Part shown: positions 23,599 to 35,145 of the stretch, in pieces
Layout of the letters: the number at the start of each line of letters is the position of its first letter
Position numbering within the stretch: the first letter of the stretch is position 1
Source: Cerrena zonata
Lineage: Eukaryota; Basidiomycota; Agaricomycetes; Polyporales; Cerrenaceae
Reading direction: 5' to 3'
Assembly: GCA_038087015.1 (NCBI GenBank)
Contig: JASBNA010000046.1
Span: forward strand, 309,131-373,130
DNA: 64,000 nucleotides
Translations under genes and position numbers: made by a program
Notes under the pieces: model-generated
Database searches by the model: none
What the model was told of the DNA's origin: nothing
The model's input: the letters and a program-made list of their open reading frames with translations, nothing else

Positions 23599-25328
23599 AT
23601 GTTTTCTGCCGCATTTCCTGTGGGTACTATCCTTGCCGCCATCTTGGTCTTGTTGCCCTTACCTGCACACTGGCGAGCACGCAATGTTGCCACGATTTCT
23701 CTCATCGGCTGGCTCTTTTTCATGAATGTCATCTACGCTGTAAACTCTCTTGTCTGGTCCAATAATTCCCTACCTCGACTTCTAGTCTGGTGTGACATCA
23801 GTGAGTATCATTTTTTGACGTCACAAAGGCTATCGCTATTTACACTTTTGCTTTACTATAGCCACGAAGCTTCAGATTGGTGCTTCCTCAGCGATTCCTG
23901 CTTGTGCACTATGCATCTGCAAGTATCTCGAGTTGGTCGCCTCAGGTCGCGTCGTCCGTCTAATGCACGAAGATCACCGACGTCGAAAGTTCTTTGAACT
24001 CATCATGTGCCTTGGCGTCCCCGTTGTTCTCATGGCTCTTCGTGCGTTCTTCCCACCTTCCATTTTGGTAAATAAACTCATGTTTTCCTTTTAGACTACG
24101 TTGTGCAGGGTCACCGCTTCGACATTGTCGAAGCCATTGGTTGCCAACCGGCAACTTATTATTCCATACCTGCCGTGTTCATCGTATGGTTCCCGCCCTT
24201 GTTGCTCTCGACTATTACCTTCGTATATGCCGGTAAGCACCCGAAAACAATGCACTTTGCTTATATCCAATTTCCTGATAATCTGGTTCTAGCTCTGGCC
24301 TTGTACCATTTCTTCCGTCAGCGAATCAACTTTACTACCCACCTCGGCAGCTGTGGTTCCTCCCTGAATACAAACAGATACCTCCGTCTCATGGCCATGT
24401 CTATTACCGAAATGGCATGGGGTACGTCTCTCACGGCCGTTACGATGTACGACAACATCTCCCCTGGTCTCCGTCCCTGGACAAATTGGGCAGATGTTCA
24501 TTCCGACTTCGGTCGCATTGACTCTTACCGATTGTTTATGATCCCACATTCCTTGTTGAAGCAAATCTTCATCATGTGGTGGGCCATCCCCGTGTCGGCT
24601 TATATCTTCTTCTTGTTCTTCGCGTTTGGCGAGGAGACCGTACGGGATTACAAACGTGTTTATGTTTGGGTGAAGACTACTCTCTTCAAGCGTCCCGAGA
24701 TCCTCAAGAAAGTCCACTTTGGTACTTTGTCTGGGTCCGATAGGTTAGTTGTTGTTATTTGTACATTTCTCGGGGTTTTGAGCTTACTCGTGTCTTTTGT
24801 AGCCTTCCGCCTCAGCTTGTTGTGCATAAACAACATACCATAGACGTTAAATCCGACTGCAACGATGAGACACTTCCTTCGTACACCCCTCGTGCACCAA
24901 ACAGTGCACCGTTCATCACGCCTACTTCATCTAAATTCCCTTCGTCATATCCCAGCTCACCGACATGCACGCTTCCTTCTACGGTTGATTTCAACAAAGA
25001 CTACAAAGACATCGACCTCGAGAAGAACATGGACTTTATTACTGTCCAACTCCAGCAATCTCGTCACGACTCGTCCCTTACCCTGACAGCCATTGACACC
25101 CCACTTACCCCTCAGAGTCCCTACTCCGTCACTTCACCTATCTCTGCCTTCTCAAGGGATTCCAGAATATCGATATCTGACGAGTTCCCCCCTTCCAGAC
25201 CGCCCACGCCGCCCTTCCCTGCTGCTCTCCTCACGCGAGAGCGTAGACAACAAGAATGGAGAGCATCAGCCCAACGTTCGCCAACGTCTCAACGACCCTC
25301 TACTCCCACATCTCCCAGAAGACGATGA
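23599..25328 (+). CDS. STE3: STE3-like pheromone receptor 5
   Basis: Five exons (23599-23800, 23862-24041, 24095-24232, 24293-24743, 24803-25328) give 498 aa. Marks: MFSAAFPVGTILAAILVLL (TM1), PLPAHWRARNVATIS, VWCDISTTKLQIGA, HYVVQGHRFDIVEAIGC, NTNRYLRLMAM, RPWTNWADVHSDFGRID, IFFLFFAFGEET at TM7, then a tail rich in Ser/Thr/Pro. The five-exon structure and sequence group it with receptor 2. A plasma-membrane GPCR for non-self prenylated pheromone. Its tail ends convergently, 424 bp from the next gene. Confidence 0.94.
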
Positions 25329-25752
25329 TTTGATCTCACCCTGATGTTCACAACACGATATTTAACTCCTATTCTCGTATACCACATCACAGAAAACCTA
25401 TACCCTCCACGATTATCCTAACTAACCATAAGTGTTCGTTCGTACTGTATCTATAGTTCTCGCACTGCTCTCTGCCTAACGCTCTCTTTCTCGTCCCTTG
25501 CTTTCCGAGTTATCGTCTTTGTCTTGCTTCAACAATATGTATTGCATCGTCTCCCGCCTGGCCGGGTTTGTACATTACTAGTCGTTTAGACCCATAATGC
25601 TTACAATGATCATCCTTGTGTTCCGCATGTTCTGCAATGTTCTCGTGTTTGATCTTCTTTAGCGCAAGAAAGGGTAACGGTGTACCTGACATCCATGCTC
25701 AACTCGATGAACAGTCGACAAACGTGGTTGGACTGTGCGTTCGGTTAGTCGG
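25329..25752. other. Convergent intergenic
   Basis: 3' ends of receptor 5 and the conserved - strand gene. No gene seen. Confidence 0.5.
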
Positions 25753-26672
25753 TCATCCTAGCAGGTCGTCTAAGAACTCTTCCATATTTTGTTTGTCGGA
25801 CTTTTCGGGTTTAGGAGTATCAGTTGGCAAGGCAGGTGCGTCAACATATTCCTTGTCTAGCAGTTGTCCAGCTTAGCATACTAAAAAGTTATGACAATGG
25901 TCAGTCCCAACCTTTAGCATTTGTTCGAACAGACGGTTTCTTCGTTGTCCCCCGTCCTCGCTGTGCAGCAGTACGAGCTCGAAAGCGTTCTTTCAATTCT
26001 ACGAAGGCGGGTTCAAGCCAATTATTTTATAGTAAAAACACTGGTGTCTAGCGTACCTCGCGTGGCATCCGCATTCGCTTTCTCTCTGCGGAGAGTTTCC
26101 AATGATTCGTCCCATTCAATTTGTTGGACTTTCCCCTTCTTGGAGTTGGCCACAGCTTGTGGGGTCAGACCGTGTAAGGCAAGGCTTGTATCGATATCAC
26201 TATCGTCCTCCTCTTCTACAACGATGGTGGTATGTGGTTGACCTTCCGATAGGCGTTGACGTTCCAGGAATGAAGATAAATCCACTTCCGGTTCCACGAT
26301 TTCTTCACCTGAATAAAGTGAGAAGTAACGATTGAGCTAGATTATTAGCATTGTAGTATAGCAGTAACATTCCAGTTATAACTTGCCTTCAGAATCGAGC
26401 TCCGGTTCTGGCTCGGCATATCTATCCGCGTTCGTCCCTAGTTGTCTCCTCGAGAACTTCTGTTGGAGTTCTTGGACCTCTTCTTCATCGAGTTCAGCGT
26501 TTTGTTCTCCCTCCAAAAGAAGACGTTCTTGGAACACCGCGGGCCTCCCTCGACCTCCTCCACGACCTCTGGCTCGGAGGTATTTACCGAGGCCGCCACG
26601 GGACTTATGACTGCCTCGACCTCTACCCCTGGACGAAGAAGGACCTGGTTCAGCCTGAGATGATTCTGACAT
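25753..26672 (-). CDS. Conserved protein of unknown function, RGRG-rich N-terminus
   Basis: Four exons on the - strand (26387-26672, 26057-26308, 25912-25998, 25753-25856) give 242 aa. The N-terminus has Arg/Gly tracts (SSRGRGRGSHKSRGG, RARGRGGGRGRP), typical of RNA-binding or nucleolar proteins. Conserved-looking blocks follow: SRRQLGTNADRY, EPEVDLSSFLERQRLS, IEWDESLETLRREKA, ELKERFRAR, and the acidic end MEEFLDDLLG. Intron 1 (26309-26386) has a GC donor (GAAG|GCAAGT). I believe similar proteins occur widely in basidiomycetes, but I cannot name it. It is an ordinary-looking conserved gene inside the pheromone/receptor region, between receptor 5 and pheromone 6. Confidence 0.7.
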
Positions 26673-28545
26673 GAAGGTGTTAGTATATGTCTGTTAATGT
26701 AGTTTGATAGAGATGTTGTGTTTTGTTAGTGAGAGTATACTCGAAAGTATTGTAGTACGCTATTTCTCTGTCGTCATTTGATCGATCGACTTATGATCGT
26801 AAACCGGAGGAGGTATAAGTATTCCAGATATCAGCATTTGAAAATAATTGCTCAGAATATATTATATCACAATGAGGGTAGGTAGACAAGCATATTCATA
26901 GTACAAAGATAACAATCGAAAAAAGTAAATTATATAGAGGATAGTATCACAGAACACATCTATAGTCCCTACTTCATCTATGTTATTCAGCAATGTCAAG
27001 ACGAGAAGAGATATCGTACTTGTCAGGCATTTGAAAGGAAGAATGATGTGATGATACCTGTCCTCGGGAGTAGAGTAGTTGCACCGTTTAAAACGGACGG
27101 AACGGCAGAGCTACACGAAGCTCGCAGTTGTGAAAGTCACGTCACAGCTAGAAGAGACGCAGAAAGGTCGACACTCCTACGTTGACGATTGAACATTGTG
27201 CACATCCAATCAAGTCTAAGAACAATTTGCGACATCATACCAATATGTTAGCTTGACGGCAGTCTTGTTGAAAGATATCTGTACCGTTACCAAAGATTCC
27301 GAGACTTTAGCCATCGTTAGAGCAGGGAGATCAGTATAATATGGATACATTTATAGCATAAGTAGACGTCGGGAAGATGTGCCTCGTAATAATACATCGT
27401 GTCTATGGGTCTTCATGACAAGTCCCACTTAGAGAGTTGGGGTTTGATACACGTCGAGGTCGTCAGGTCGTCTAGAATAAACAGGGAGACGCGAACTATA
27501 AGGGCCTGTGTCACAGGGTGCATCTAGGGGTGTTTCAGCCAAGGTCGACCCATTTCAAGATCAAAGGTCACTCACTAGGATCGTGTTGAAAACTCAAAAT
27601 CATCCCTTGATGCCCAGCTTTTTCAACCACTTCTTTCCACTTTGGCCTTTCTTGGCCTGTCCTCCTAGGAGCGGGGCGCAGTCCTCGCTATCCGCTCCAA
27701 TATCATGTTCTGGTCCAGCCATAGAAGAATCGCTCTGACCCAGTTTGATATCGTCTGTATCATCGGAGAGGGTAACGAAATGGCCCAAGTTGTCAATCTT
27801 GACCTTGGTTTGTCTGACGTTCAGGGAGAATGACATCGTGAGGAGAGTTATTAGGAGTATATCCAGCAGCGACGATGTAAAGTGGTCAATCTGTGAAATG
27901 AGGTGCAAGCCAGTGCCTTGGAAGTAGAGAGCTAGAAATCCTAGTAGAAACGTAGTGGGCTGTCCTGCAGCGAAGGCGGTAGTTCAGGTTGAGTGCAGAG
28001 ACCTAAGAGCTCTTCGCTGTTGGTCTTTAAGGAAAATGGGGAGCCTAGAACGCTGCGGTTCCGGGACGTGGCTGTTCGCGGGCGTTGACGTTCATTAGAG
28101 GGTATGAGTAACACAATAGGCCTAGTCGCATTGTTCCAAATAGAGTCAAAGGTCGAATACAATTGTACGTCAGTCAAAAGGCTAGGGTAGCAACGGATAC
28201 GCCCATAGGATGTCTTGGACAAACAAGGACCGGCTCAGCGTATCACTATGAGGTAAAACACACAAAAAGGGTGGACAAACCTTACATAGCCATAGTCTCC
28301 TGTTCGCTACACTTATCATAAGGCAGAGGCGGAAAGTTAGTTCAGGTATGTCATAGCACATCCCTTGTTTACAAGAAACCGATGATTGAGCTTTTTGTCA
28401 AGGGATGAGAACGTTTATTGCGGCTGTGCGATAAAGTGAGTACAAATCCAGAAATGGAAACTGTTTAGGTTCAGCCGGTCACCGTGGTGTCACTTTTTTT
28501 GAAGGGGTTTGTACCTCAGCCTCAATGATGCAAGACTATGAGAAG
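26673..28545. other. Gene-poor stretch inside the mating-type region
   Basis: The only candidate is a - strand frame at 27600-27836 (78 aa from MSFSLNVRQ, ending KKWLKKLGIKG). It is possibly the last exon of a longer gene reaching to about 28222 with a membrane segment (SSLLDILLITLLTM). I cannot join it convincingly and assign no function. Confidence 0.35.
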
Positions 28546-28553
28546 TATATAAG
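28546..28553 (+). promoter_or_regulatory. TATA box of pheromone-like gene 6
   Basis: TATATAAG about 90 bp before the start codon at 28639. Confidence 0.5.
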
Positions 28554-28638
28554 AGAAATATATGCGCACTCCATGGTATCAAACCCCACTTTCTCCGTTA
28601 AACTAAGCACTTGGTGCGCCTGACCCATCGTCATCACT

Positions 28639-28764
28639 ATGGACAACTTCCTCCCTCTATCAGATATTGCACTTGGTCCCTTCCCTCTCCATACTGAAGA
28701 AGGCTCTGATATACCCCGGGATGAGGAAAGTAGCTCTGGAAAGATCAAGTGCATCTTCATGTGA
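28639..28764 (+). CDS. Pheromone-like precursor 6 (CaaX = CIFM)
   Basis: A 41-aa frame, MDNFLPLSDIALGPF... ending KIKCIFM. The MDNF start, acidic middle and CaaX end fit a mating pheromone precursor. The box CIFM differs from the CVIA/CVIV/CTIA of the others; terminal Met favours farnesyltransferase. No EH/ER pair lies near the Cys, and the final residues SSSGKIK are basic and not aromatic. A GTAAGT...GCAG intron (28769-28835) follows the stop, as in the other pheromone genes. It lies 3.3 kb from receptor 5, beyond a conserved gene, so it may be a non-mating pheromone-like gene. Confidence 0.8.
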   Translation: MDNFLPLSDIALGPFPLHTEEGSDIPRDEESSSGKIKCIFM

Positions 28765-28835
28765 TTTGGTAAGTCTTACCCCTCCGCGGCTCTAAATCGA
28801 CGTTAGGATTAACATTGTGATTTTTCATGGTGCAG

Positions 28836-29164
28836 GTATCTCGACTGGATCTGGATGCTCCCATTATCAATGTGGTGTTATAGCATATTATCGTTGGTAG
28901 GTATATGTTATTGTCAACTCCGCGGTCGCTTGTAACTGATATCTTGAGCACAGTATCATACCGGCCGTGCCCCTATTTATTTCTCTATTTATTTCCTCGG
29001 GCGTACGAGCACAACTTTTGTTTTACACCCAATCTTGATGTTATGTGATAAATAACAATCTCGTATTGTACCACCCTCCTTTGAACTTTATCCTCCCCTA
29101 AGGAGATGTCTGTCATGTAGTTATATACATTCTCCGTAGGATCGACTAGTTCCGACGAATATCT
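28836..29164. other. Convergent intergenic
   Basis: Presumed 3' UTR of pheromone-like gene 6 and the end of the - strand seven-TM gene. No gene seen. Confidence 0.4.
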
Positions 29165-30453
29165 CTACGGTAGTAACCGTTCGTTGTCAGACAAGTGATC
29201 TTGATCCATATTGGTGTCATCCTCGTGTTCGATATCCTCACTAGGAACTCTATATGGCTGGAAGGCAACGGAAGACGGTACGGCGATAGAAACATCATTA
29301 CTCCAGCTTCCATAAAACCCTTGTGAGCCACGATAAATGATGAGATAGCTAGAACACGCCTAGTAATGTTGTCGAAAGACAGTTAGATAACGAGTAGTAA
29401 GGGTGAGATATACTACTGACTTGGACGGCTGGGGTAAGTGCTATCCATGCCTGAAAGTGATGTCCCGTCGTTGGATTCGCAGTATTGGAGGCTTGGAAAC
29501 TTGAGAGGAGGCATATTGAACAAATAGCGTTCATGAAAGCTGACTCAACGAACAGGATGCAGATCAAGTTGTAGTGTTTTCCGTATCCTTTCCCCAAAGC
29601 GGCTTGTGTTTGAATTTTAGATGATAAGAGTCGGATGACAATCAGGGTGGTTAGGATCACGTTCAGAGTGAGAGAAAGGACGTAGTATACCAAGGCCAAC
29701 CAGGATTTGAGATTGGTGGATGATATCATACCGAAAGCTGGAGTATTGTGAGTAAATATCCTGCGTGTAGAACCGAATCCATACCGATCGATGCTGCAAA
29801 TATACATGCGGGAGGTAGTATGACAAGATCTGGTCGGGAGCAGAGGGTGAATTTCCAGATTTGCCTGCAACGCCAAAGCTATCGTCCAGTAGAGACATCA
29901 ATGTTAGCCACACGAGTCTACAGAGAGTACGAGAACTTACCAACATTGCATCAATTAATAGACCGTTGAAAACAAATGCCGTGTTCGACACTTTTCCCAG
30001 TTGCGAGAACTGTTTCTTTCTCGCCGCCCATTCGGGGGCTGAAAGGGGGAAGCCGTTAATCAATAATTCTAGAGAGGGTCCCAAATACCACTGAAATCCG
30101 AGCATGGCAGTGATGAACCCGACCAAGTTCGTCAATTCCAGTGCAAGAATGTGATAAGCCAATAACCTTGCTGGCATGGATTGTGTTATACGTTTCGATT
30201 TCCAAAGCGCATGGATGCAACAGAGTCCTGCAAATAATTGGATCGCTATGACAGCAACGACGTTGAAATAAACGTTGATGAGAGTACTAGACAGTCACTT
30301 ACTGAAACCAATACAGGCGATGACTGTGGCAGTACCTGCTTCTTGTCTCCCACTCAAATCATCGAGAAGAAGAAAAGGCTGAGTAGGATCATAGGGCACA
30401 TAACGTCTTGCAAGTGTATCTGCGGGAAGTGAAGTTGTAAGGAGGTCAGTCAT
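29165..30453 (-). CDS. Seven-TM family protein, copy 1
   Basis: Five exons on - (30303-30453, 29941-30245, 29785-29878, 29421-29737, 29165-29359) give 353 aa. About seven hydrophobic helices are spread as one in exons 1-2, two more in exon 2, one in exon 3, two in exon 4 and one over the exon 4/5 joint. Marks shared with five other genes here: ARRYVP, LWRCRQIWKFTLCSRP, ALGKGYGKHYN, FVESAFMNA, ALTPAVQACSSYLIIYRG, GSWSND. I know the type as an expanded agaricomycete membrane family of unknown function. The topology would suit a GPCR-like protein but nothing proves it. The tail is acidic. Exon 3 is 94 nt, as in all copies. Confidence 0.75.
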
Positions 30454-32031
30454 GCTGTTAGACAACTGAGCATCATCAAAGGTATATATACTACAGCAGC
30501 ATCTAGGAACAAATGAAGACAAAGGTGAAATGAAATAGAAATAACGCACATTTCGGTTAATCATAGATCAATCAGGTATATCATGATTCAGGGTCTCTGC
30601 GTGTATCTCAGCTGGAGCTTCGAGAGATGCAACCCTAGGGGACAGACGGAGACAGTCATTGCGCCCCAGTCAGAGTCCCGAGTACATCGGTTGGAAGCGC
30701 GGCCAAATTGTGAACCACAGAAACCGAGGAAAATTATAGATTTCGTGAAGAGCGACAAGAGACACCATTGTTTCGCCTCGACATCCATCGTTCGGAGTTC
30801 AAGGCAATGGTGTCGGTGTCGGTGTCGGTGTCGGTCAAGAAACTCTTCAGCTCCTGTTTCGTCATGACATTGCGCTCGTATGAATCCCTTCTCTCTATAT
30901 CAGACGCAAACTTAACAGCCTCAGATGATGTGGCATTGATAGATAGGTTGGGTGTGCGATGTTCCATTCAGAAGCCATAGATAAGATGACCTCGATATTG
31001 ACCATCAGGAGTTCCTTCTATACAAGAAGAGCTTTACACCTAGTACAAGTTGAAAGAGCGGAAACGTCTTGAGTAGAGGCTATGACTGAGTCTACGTTTC
31101 GCTGAAAACGATCAGATCGGGACAGTGATTATTTGCTTCTTGGATCAGTTTTCAATTGAATTCCCAGGCAGGTTGGAAGCCAGCAACCGGAAGTCGATGT
31201 ACGAAACAAGAACTGGCATGAAAAAACGTCTCGTATTTGACATGATTGCAGTCAGAGAGTATCAAAGAATAGACGTACATCTGTCAAATGCAACAGCCTC
31301 GTGATAGGCTGATACGGGACGTGTCATAGTCGTCGCTTAGCAAGGTCCAGGCAATATGGTCGGCCTACGAGATATAACACGCCTGCGAAATAGCTCTCAC
31401 ATGGAACAAACAGCTTGTGAATTCTTACAACTTGAAGATGGGCAAAGTCGAAAACAGAAACAGACCGAGGCTACCGCAGACTTGAATTGTTGCCGTAAGT
31501 TCTACTCATACTTCGAAGAGACCTTCGTAAGGGGGGCTGAGTAAGCATAATGATATTCCTCCTTCGAGGCTTCGACCAATTAGCTTGAACGTGAGATAGC
31601 TAAGTCGACAGCGATACAGCGACCTGTCTTTGCCACTTTGACGTTATAACAAACGGTCGCCGACTCCAAGTCCAAGATGAGAGTAGGCACGTTAAAGTAT
31701 CAGAGTCTACGATGAAGGCTGCTAGTAGCTGGTGCTGGTAAAAGCAAAGAGGCGTCGTGGTAGTGCAGATGATCTAGAAGAGGAAGTTAGGGGAAGTAAA
31801 AGATTGGATCGGTGGAGACTCAAAGGATGCAAGTATCGTAGGCAATTCTCAGTTTCAGGAGCTTAATCACACCGGAATATTATAATCAGCCCAAGGCCCA
31901 AAATCCATTTCATAATCCAAAACCAAAAAACAGCCAAGTACAAATATTAAAGCGCATTAGTACTAGAAGTGAAGATGCCTTCGACAGACGAAAAAGTGTA
32001 AACAGTCATAATGATCGTGATACTCCATAAA
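30454..32031. other. Gene-poor stretch with a hexamer repeat
   Basis: No gene recognised. A perfect (GTCGGT)n microsatellite of about four units lies at 30811-30836. Confidence 0.5.
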
Positions 32032-33862
32032 TTAATCCAACTCGTTCAAGCTCCTGGCGACGAGCGCATCTTCTTCACGGATGAGAAGGGGAGCAACAGT
32101 CTTGACGACCTTGCCAGCGCCCCGGAGAATACCCTTGAGGGAAAGTGCCTCGCTTTCGGTGAGGTCCTCCTCACGAATGAGAAGGGGAGCGACAGTCTTG
32201 GCGACCTTGCCAGCACCACGGAGGATGCTCTTGAAGGACAAAGCCTCGCTTTCGTCAAGGTCTTCGAATTCCCGGGCGAGGAGTTCCTCCTCACGGCTGT
32301 TGAGCAGGGGGCCGACAACACCAGCGAGCTTTCCGGCACCTTTGAGGATAGCCTTGAGGAACAAAGCACCGCTCTCGTCATCAGCCTCCTCACGAGCGAC
32401 AAGGTAGTCGTCGAAGTCACGGGCCATGAGGTAGTCGTCAAAGTCACGAGCGACGAGGTCGTCTTCCTCACGAAGGAAGAGAGGCGCAACGGCACCGGCG
32501 ATGGGGGCAACAGTGCTGACAACCTTGCCGGCACCCTTGAGGATACCCTTGAGAGAGAGAGCTTCACTCTCTGTGAGGTCTTCGTATTGCCTGGCAACGA
32601 GGACACCATCCTCTTCACGAATGAGGAGGGGAGCGACGGCACCAGCGATAGGAGCCACAGTGGAGACAACCTTGCCAGCGGTCTTGGCGACCTTTCCGGC
32701 ACCCTTGAGGAAGCCCTTCAATGAGAGAGCGGCACTCTCGTCATCAAAGTCCTCACGAGCGAGCAAAGCACCGTCCTCCTCACGGATGAGGAGAGGAGCG
32801 ACGGTCTTGACGACTTTGCCTGCGCCACGGAGGATGCCCTTGAGGGACAAAGCTTCGCTCTCGTCGAGGTCTTCGAACTCTCTAGCGAGGAGTTCCTCCT
32901 CACGGCTGTTAAGGAGGGGTCCGACAACACCGGCGAGCTTTCCGGCACCTTTGAGAAGAGCCTTGAGGAACAAAGCACCACTCTCATCGTCGACTTCCTC
33001 ACGAGCCATGAGTTCCTCGACGTAGTCACGGGCCATAATCTCTTCTTCACGGAGCAAGAGAGGAGCAACGGCACCTGCGATGGGAGCGACGGTGGAGACG
33101 ACCTTGCCGGCAGTCTTGGCAACCTTTCCGGCACCCTTGAGGATGCCCTTGAGGGAGAGAGCCTCGCTTTCAGAGAGATCCTCGAGGTCACGGGCGACGA
33201 GAGCGACATCCTCTTCACGGACGAGGACAGAGCCTACAATAGGAGCGGCGGTGCTGATGACCTTGCCTGCACCCTTAAGGATCTTCTTGAGGGACAAGGC
33301 AGCACTCTCATCGAGGTCCTCGCGAGCCCTAATAGAAAGAAGATATGAGTATTTTTACAAAAGAAAATACATAAACAGGCAGTAACTTACTCGAGGATAG
33401 CACGGGCGACAAGCTCACGACCTTGCTTGTGAGAGAGGAGGGGGGTGATTGAGCTGACGAGGTTGGCACTAGCGGAGACGGCAGGGGTGACGGTGTTGAT
33501 AACGTCACCGACAGCGTGAACGACCTTTGAGCCGGCGTGCTTCACATCGCTCCACTTCAAGGCCTCGGACTCATCGTCGACCTCACGAGCCCTACAACAA
33601 TATTTAGAATATGCCTCTAAGCGAGTAAACGCAGAACTTACTTGTGTGAGTTAATGGCGCTAGCAACATCTGCAACAGCACCGATGACAGGGGTGGCAGC
33701 GTTAAGGGTGTTAGTGAAACCCTTGACGAAGCCCTTGCCGAAGTCCTTCACGTCCTTGAAGGAGATGGCACCGCTCTCGTCCTGAGTAGGGACAACAGGG
33801 GCAGACATCGCAGGGGTGGAAGCGACAGCGACCGCGATAGCAACAATGGTGGAAGAACGCAT
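32032..33862 (-). CDS. Secreted tandem-repeat protein with amphipathic cationic units
   Basis: Three exons on - (33642-33862, 33391-33591, 32032-33328) give 572 aa. A signal peptide (MRSSTIVAIAVAVASTPAMSA) is followed by 11 units. Each starts with an acidic spacer (ESEALS, DDESGAL), continues with a Lys/Gly amphipathic helix-like stretch (LKGILKGAGKVVKTVAPLL), and ends REED/REEE then LVAR or LLAR. Units 1 and 2 are diverged and occupy exons 1 and 2; exon 3 holds nine closely similar units, with a three-unit block apparently duplicated. Both introns fall at the same codon position before 'AR'. The alternation of acidic and cationic segments resembles precursors of membrane-active peptides, but cleavage and activity are inference. 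Confidence 0.8.
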
Positions 33863-35145
33863 GATGATAGAAGTTAGAACGTAAAAGGGGACGTTGAATA
33901 AAGTTGGAGGTAGGAGATGTTAATTCGTAAAGTCGAAGGAAAAGGCTGTAAAGGTTTGGAAGTCGTAAAAGAAACGGATTGGGTGAGAACGAAGAAAGTT
34001 AGGCTATAGAGAGAATGTCAGAGCACGTCGAGGAGCCAGAAACGCGATGTTACTCACCGACCGGCACCACAACTTGGGAACTTGGGATGATGAGACCGAA
34101 AGAGGACTGAAGAACAAATGCCCTCAGAGGTATGGTTTTTATACTTGCCCGATGCCAAGACTTTGTGATATTGAACCTGAGTGCCACCAAGAGATGAGGC
34201 GTACGCCATGTTGTTCGTTTGATGCGAAATCTGCAAGAACCCGTAGGAAATATGTCTGGACTGCTACCATCAGGGACTTGTCGGTTGTGAGCGACCACAA
34301 GTGGACTATCGAGGTGACCATGAAGCTGTTCGCATGGGTGCGAAAAAAGCAGCAAGTGTCAGGAGGCTGGAACACCGTTCAGTGTCCCTAGAAGTTCCTA
34401 GCCCACCAGCTTGACGAATTCGCTCCCGTACCTATGAGAGTTCAGACCGCACTCATGCCGTACTAGCAAAATGACCAACCTATCGCCACGAATGATGAAC
34501 CGGTGACCTATGTATTGCACGTAAAATGCCATCGATGTAGCGTTCCCACCAACATCACTGTTCGGAAAATCACTTTTCGCCATCAGGACAAGGAATTACC
34601 TTGATGAAATGTCGCATTGCACGGATCAGGATCCTATAGGAATAGAGCACAGCATCAGTTGCCAGCGTTTGGACAGTCTATCTTCGGCCTATTCAGGTGT
34701 TGGTGAAAGCAGACTTTCAACTCGAGATTGAACTCCTGCTCTCCTTGACAACGTTTATCAGACTTCATGTAATTGATTGTTACTGATAGGATCTTCTATA
34801 CACCCCAATGTTACTGTACTTGCGACGGGTCCTGACTCCTGAGCATCTCTTCGAACTTGAAGTTCGGAGTTGGTACCTCGACAGACCCGGTTATGATTAT
34901 TTTTTCCAGTGAGCGGACCCTCGGAGTTCCTGATAGAAATACGTATAGTCTGATGTCAAAAGAGGAGCAGGCTGCAAACTCTTCGGACCGATGACGCCAA
35001 GTTAACAACGTGTTGAAGGCCGGAATTCAATAACACGTATGTACATACTTTTCATTTCAAGTTGATAGCGTTGCATTTTGTACCCACCAACGCCGGGAGA
35101 AAGGGTACTACCATGGGTGACCGGTGTCGACGGAGACTCGGAAGC
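33863..35145. other. Intergenic upstream of the repeat protein
   Basis: Contains a TATAAAAA element on - at 34136-34143, about 275 bp before the repeat-protein start. Open frames at 34047-34391 overlap on both strands and look spurious. Confidence 0.4.

Noticed and set aside
30811..30836. GTCGGT tandem repeat as a regulatory element
   Set aside because: Only a short hexamer microsatellite; nothing links it to a gene.
32011..32724. A 237-aa + strand frame at the amphipathic-repeat gene
   Set aside because: It is the antisense of the - strand repeat gene; openness comes from the biased repeat codons. The - strand frame has a signal peptide and spliced exons.
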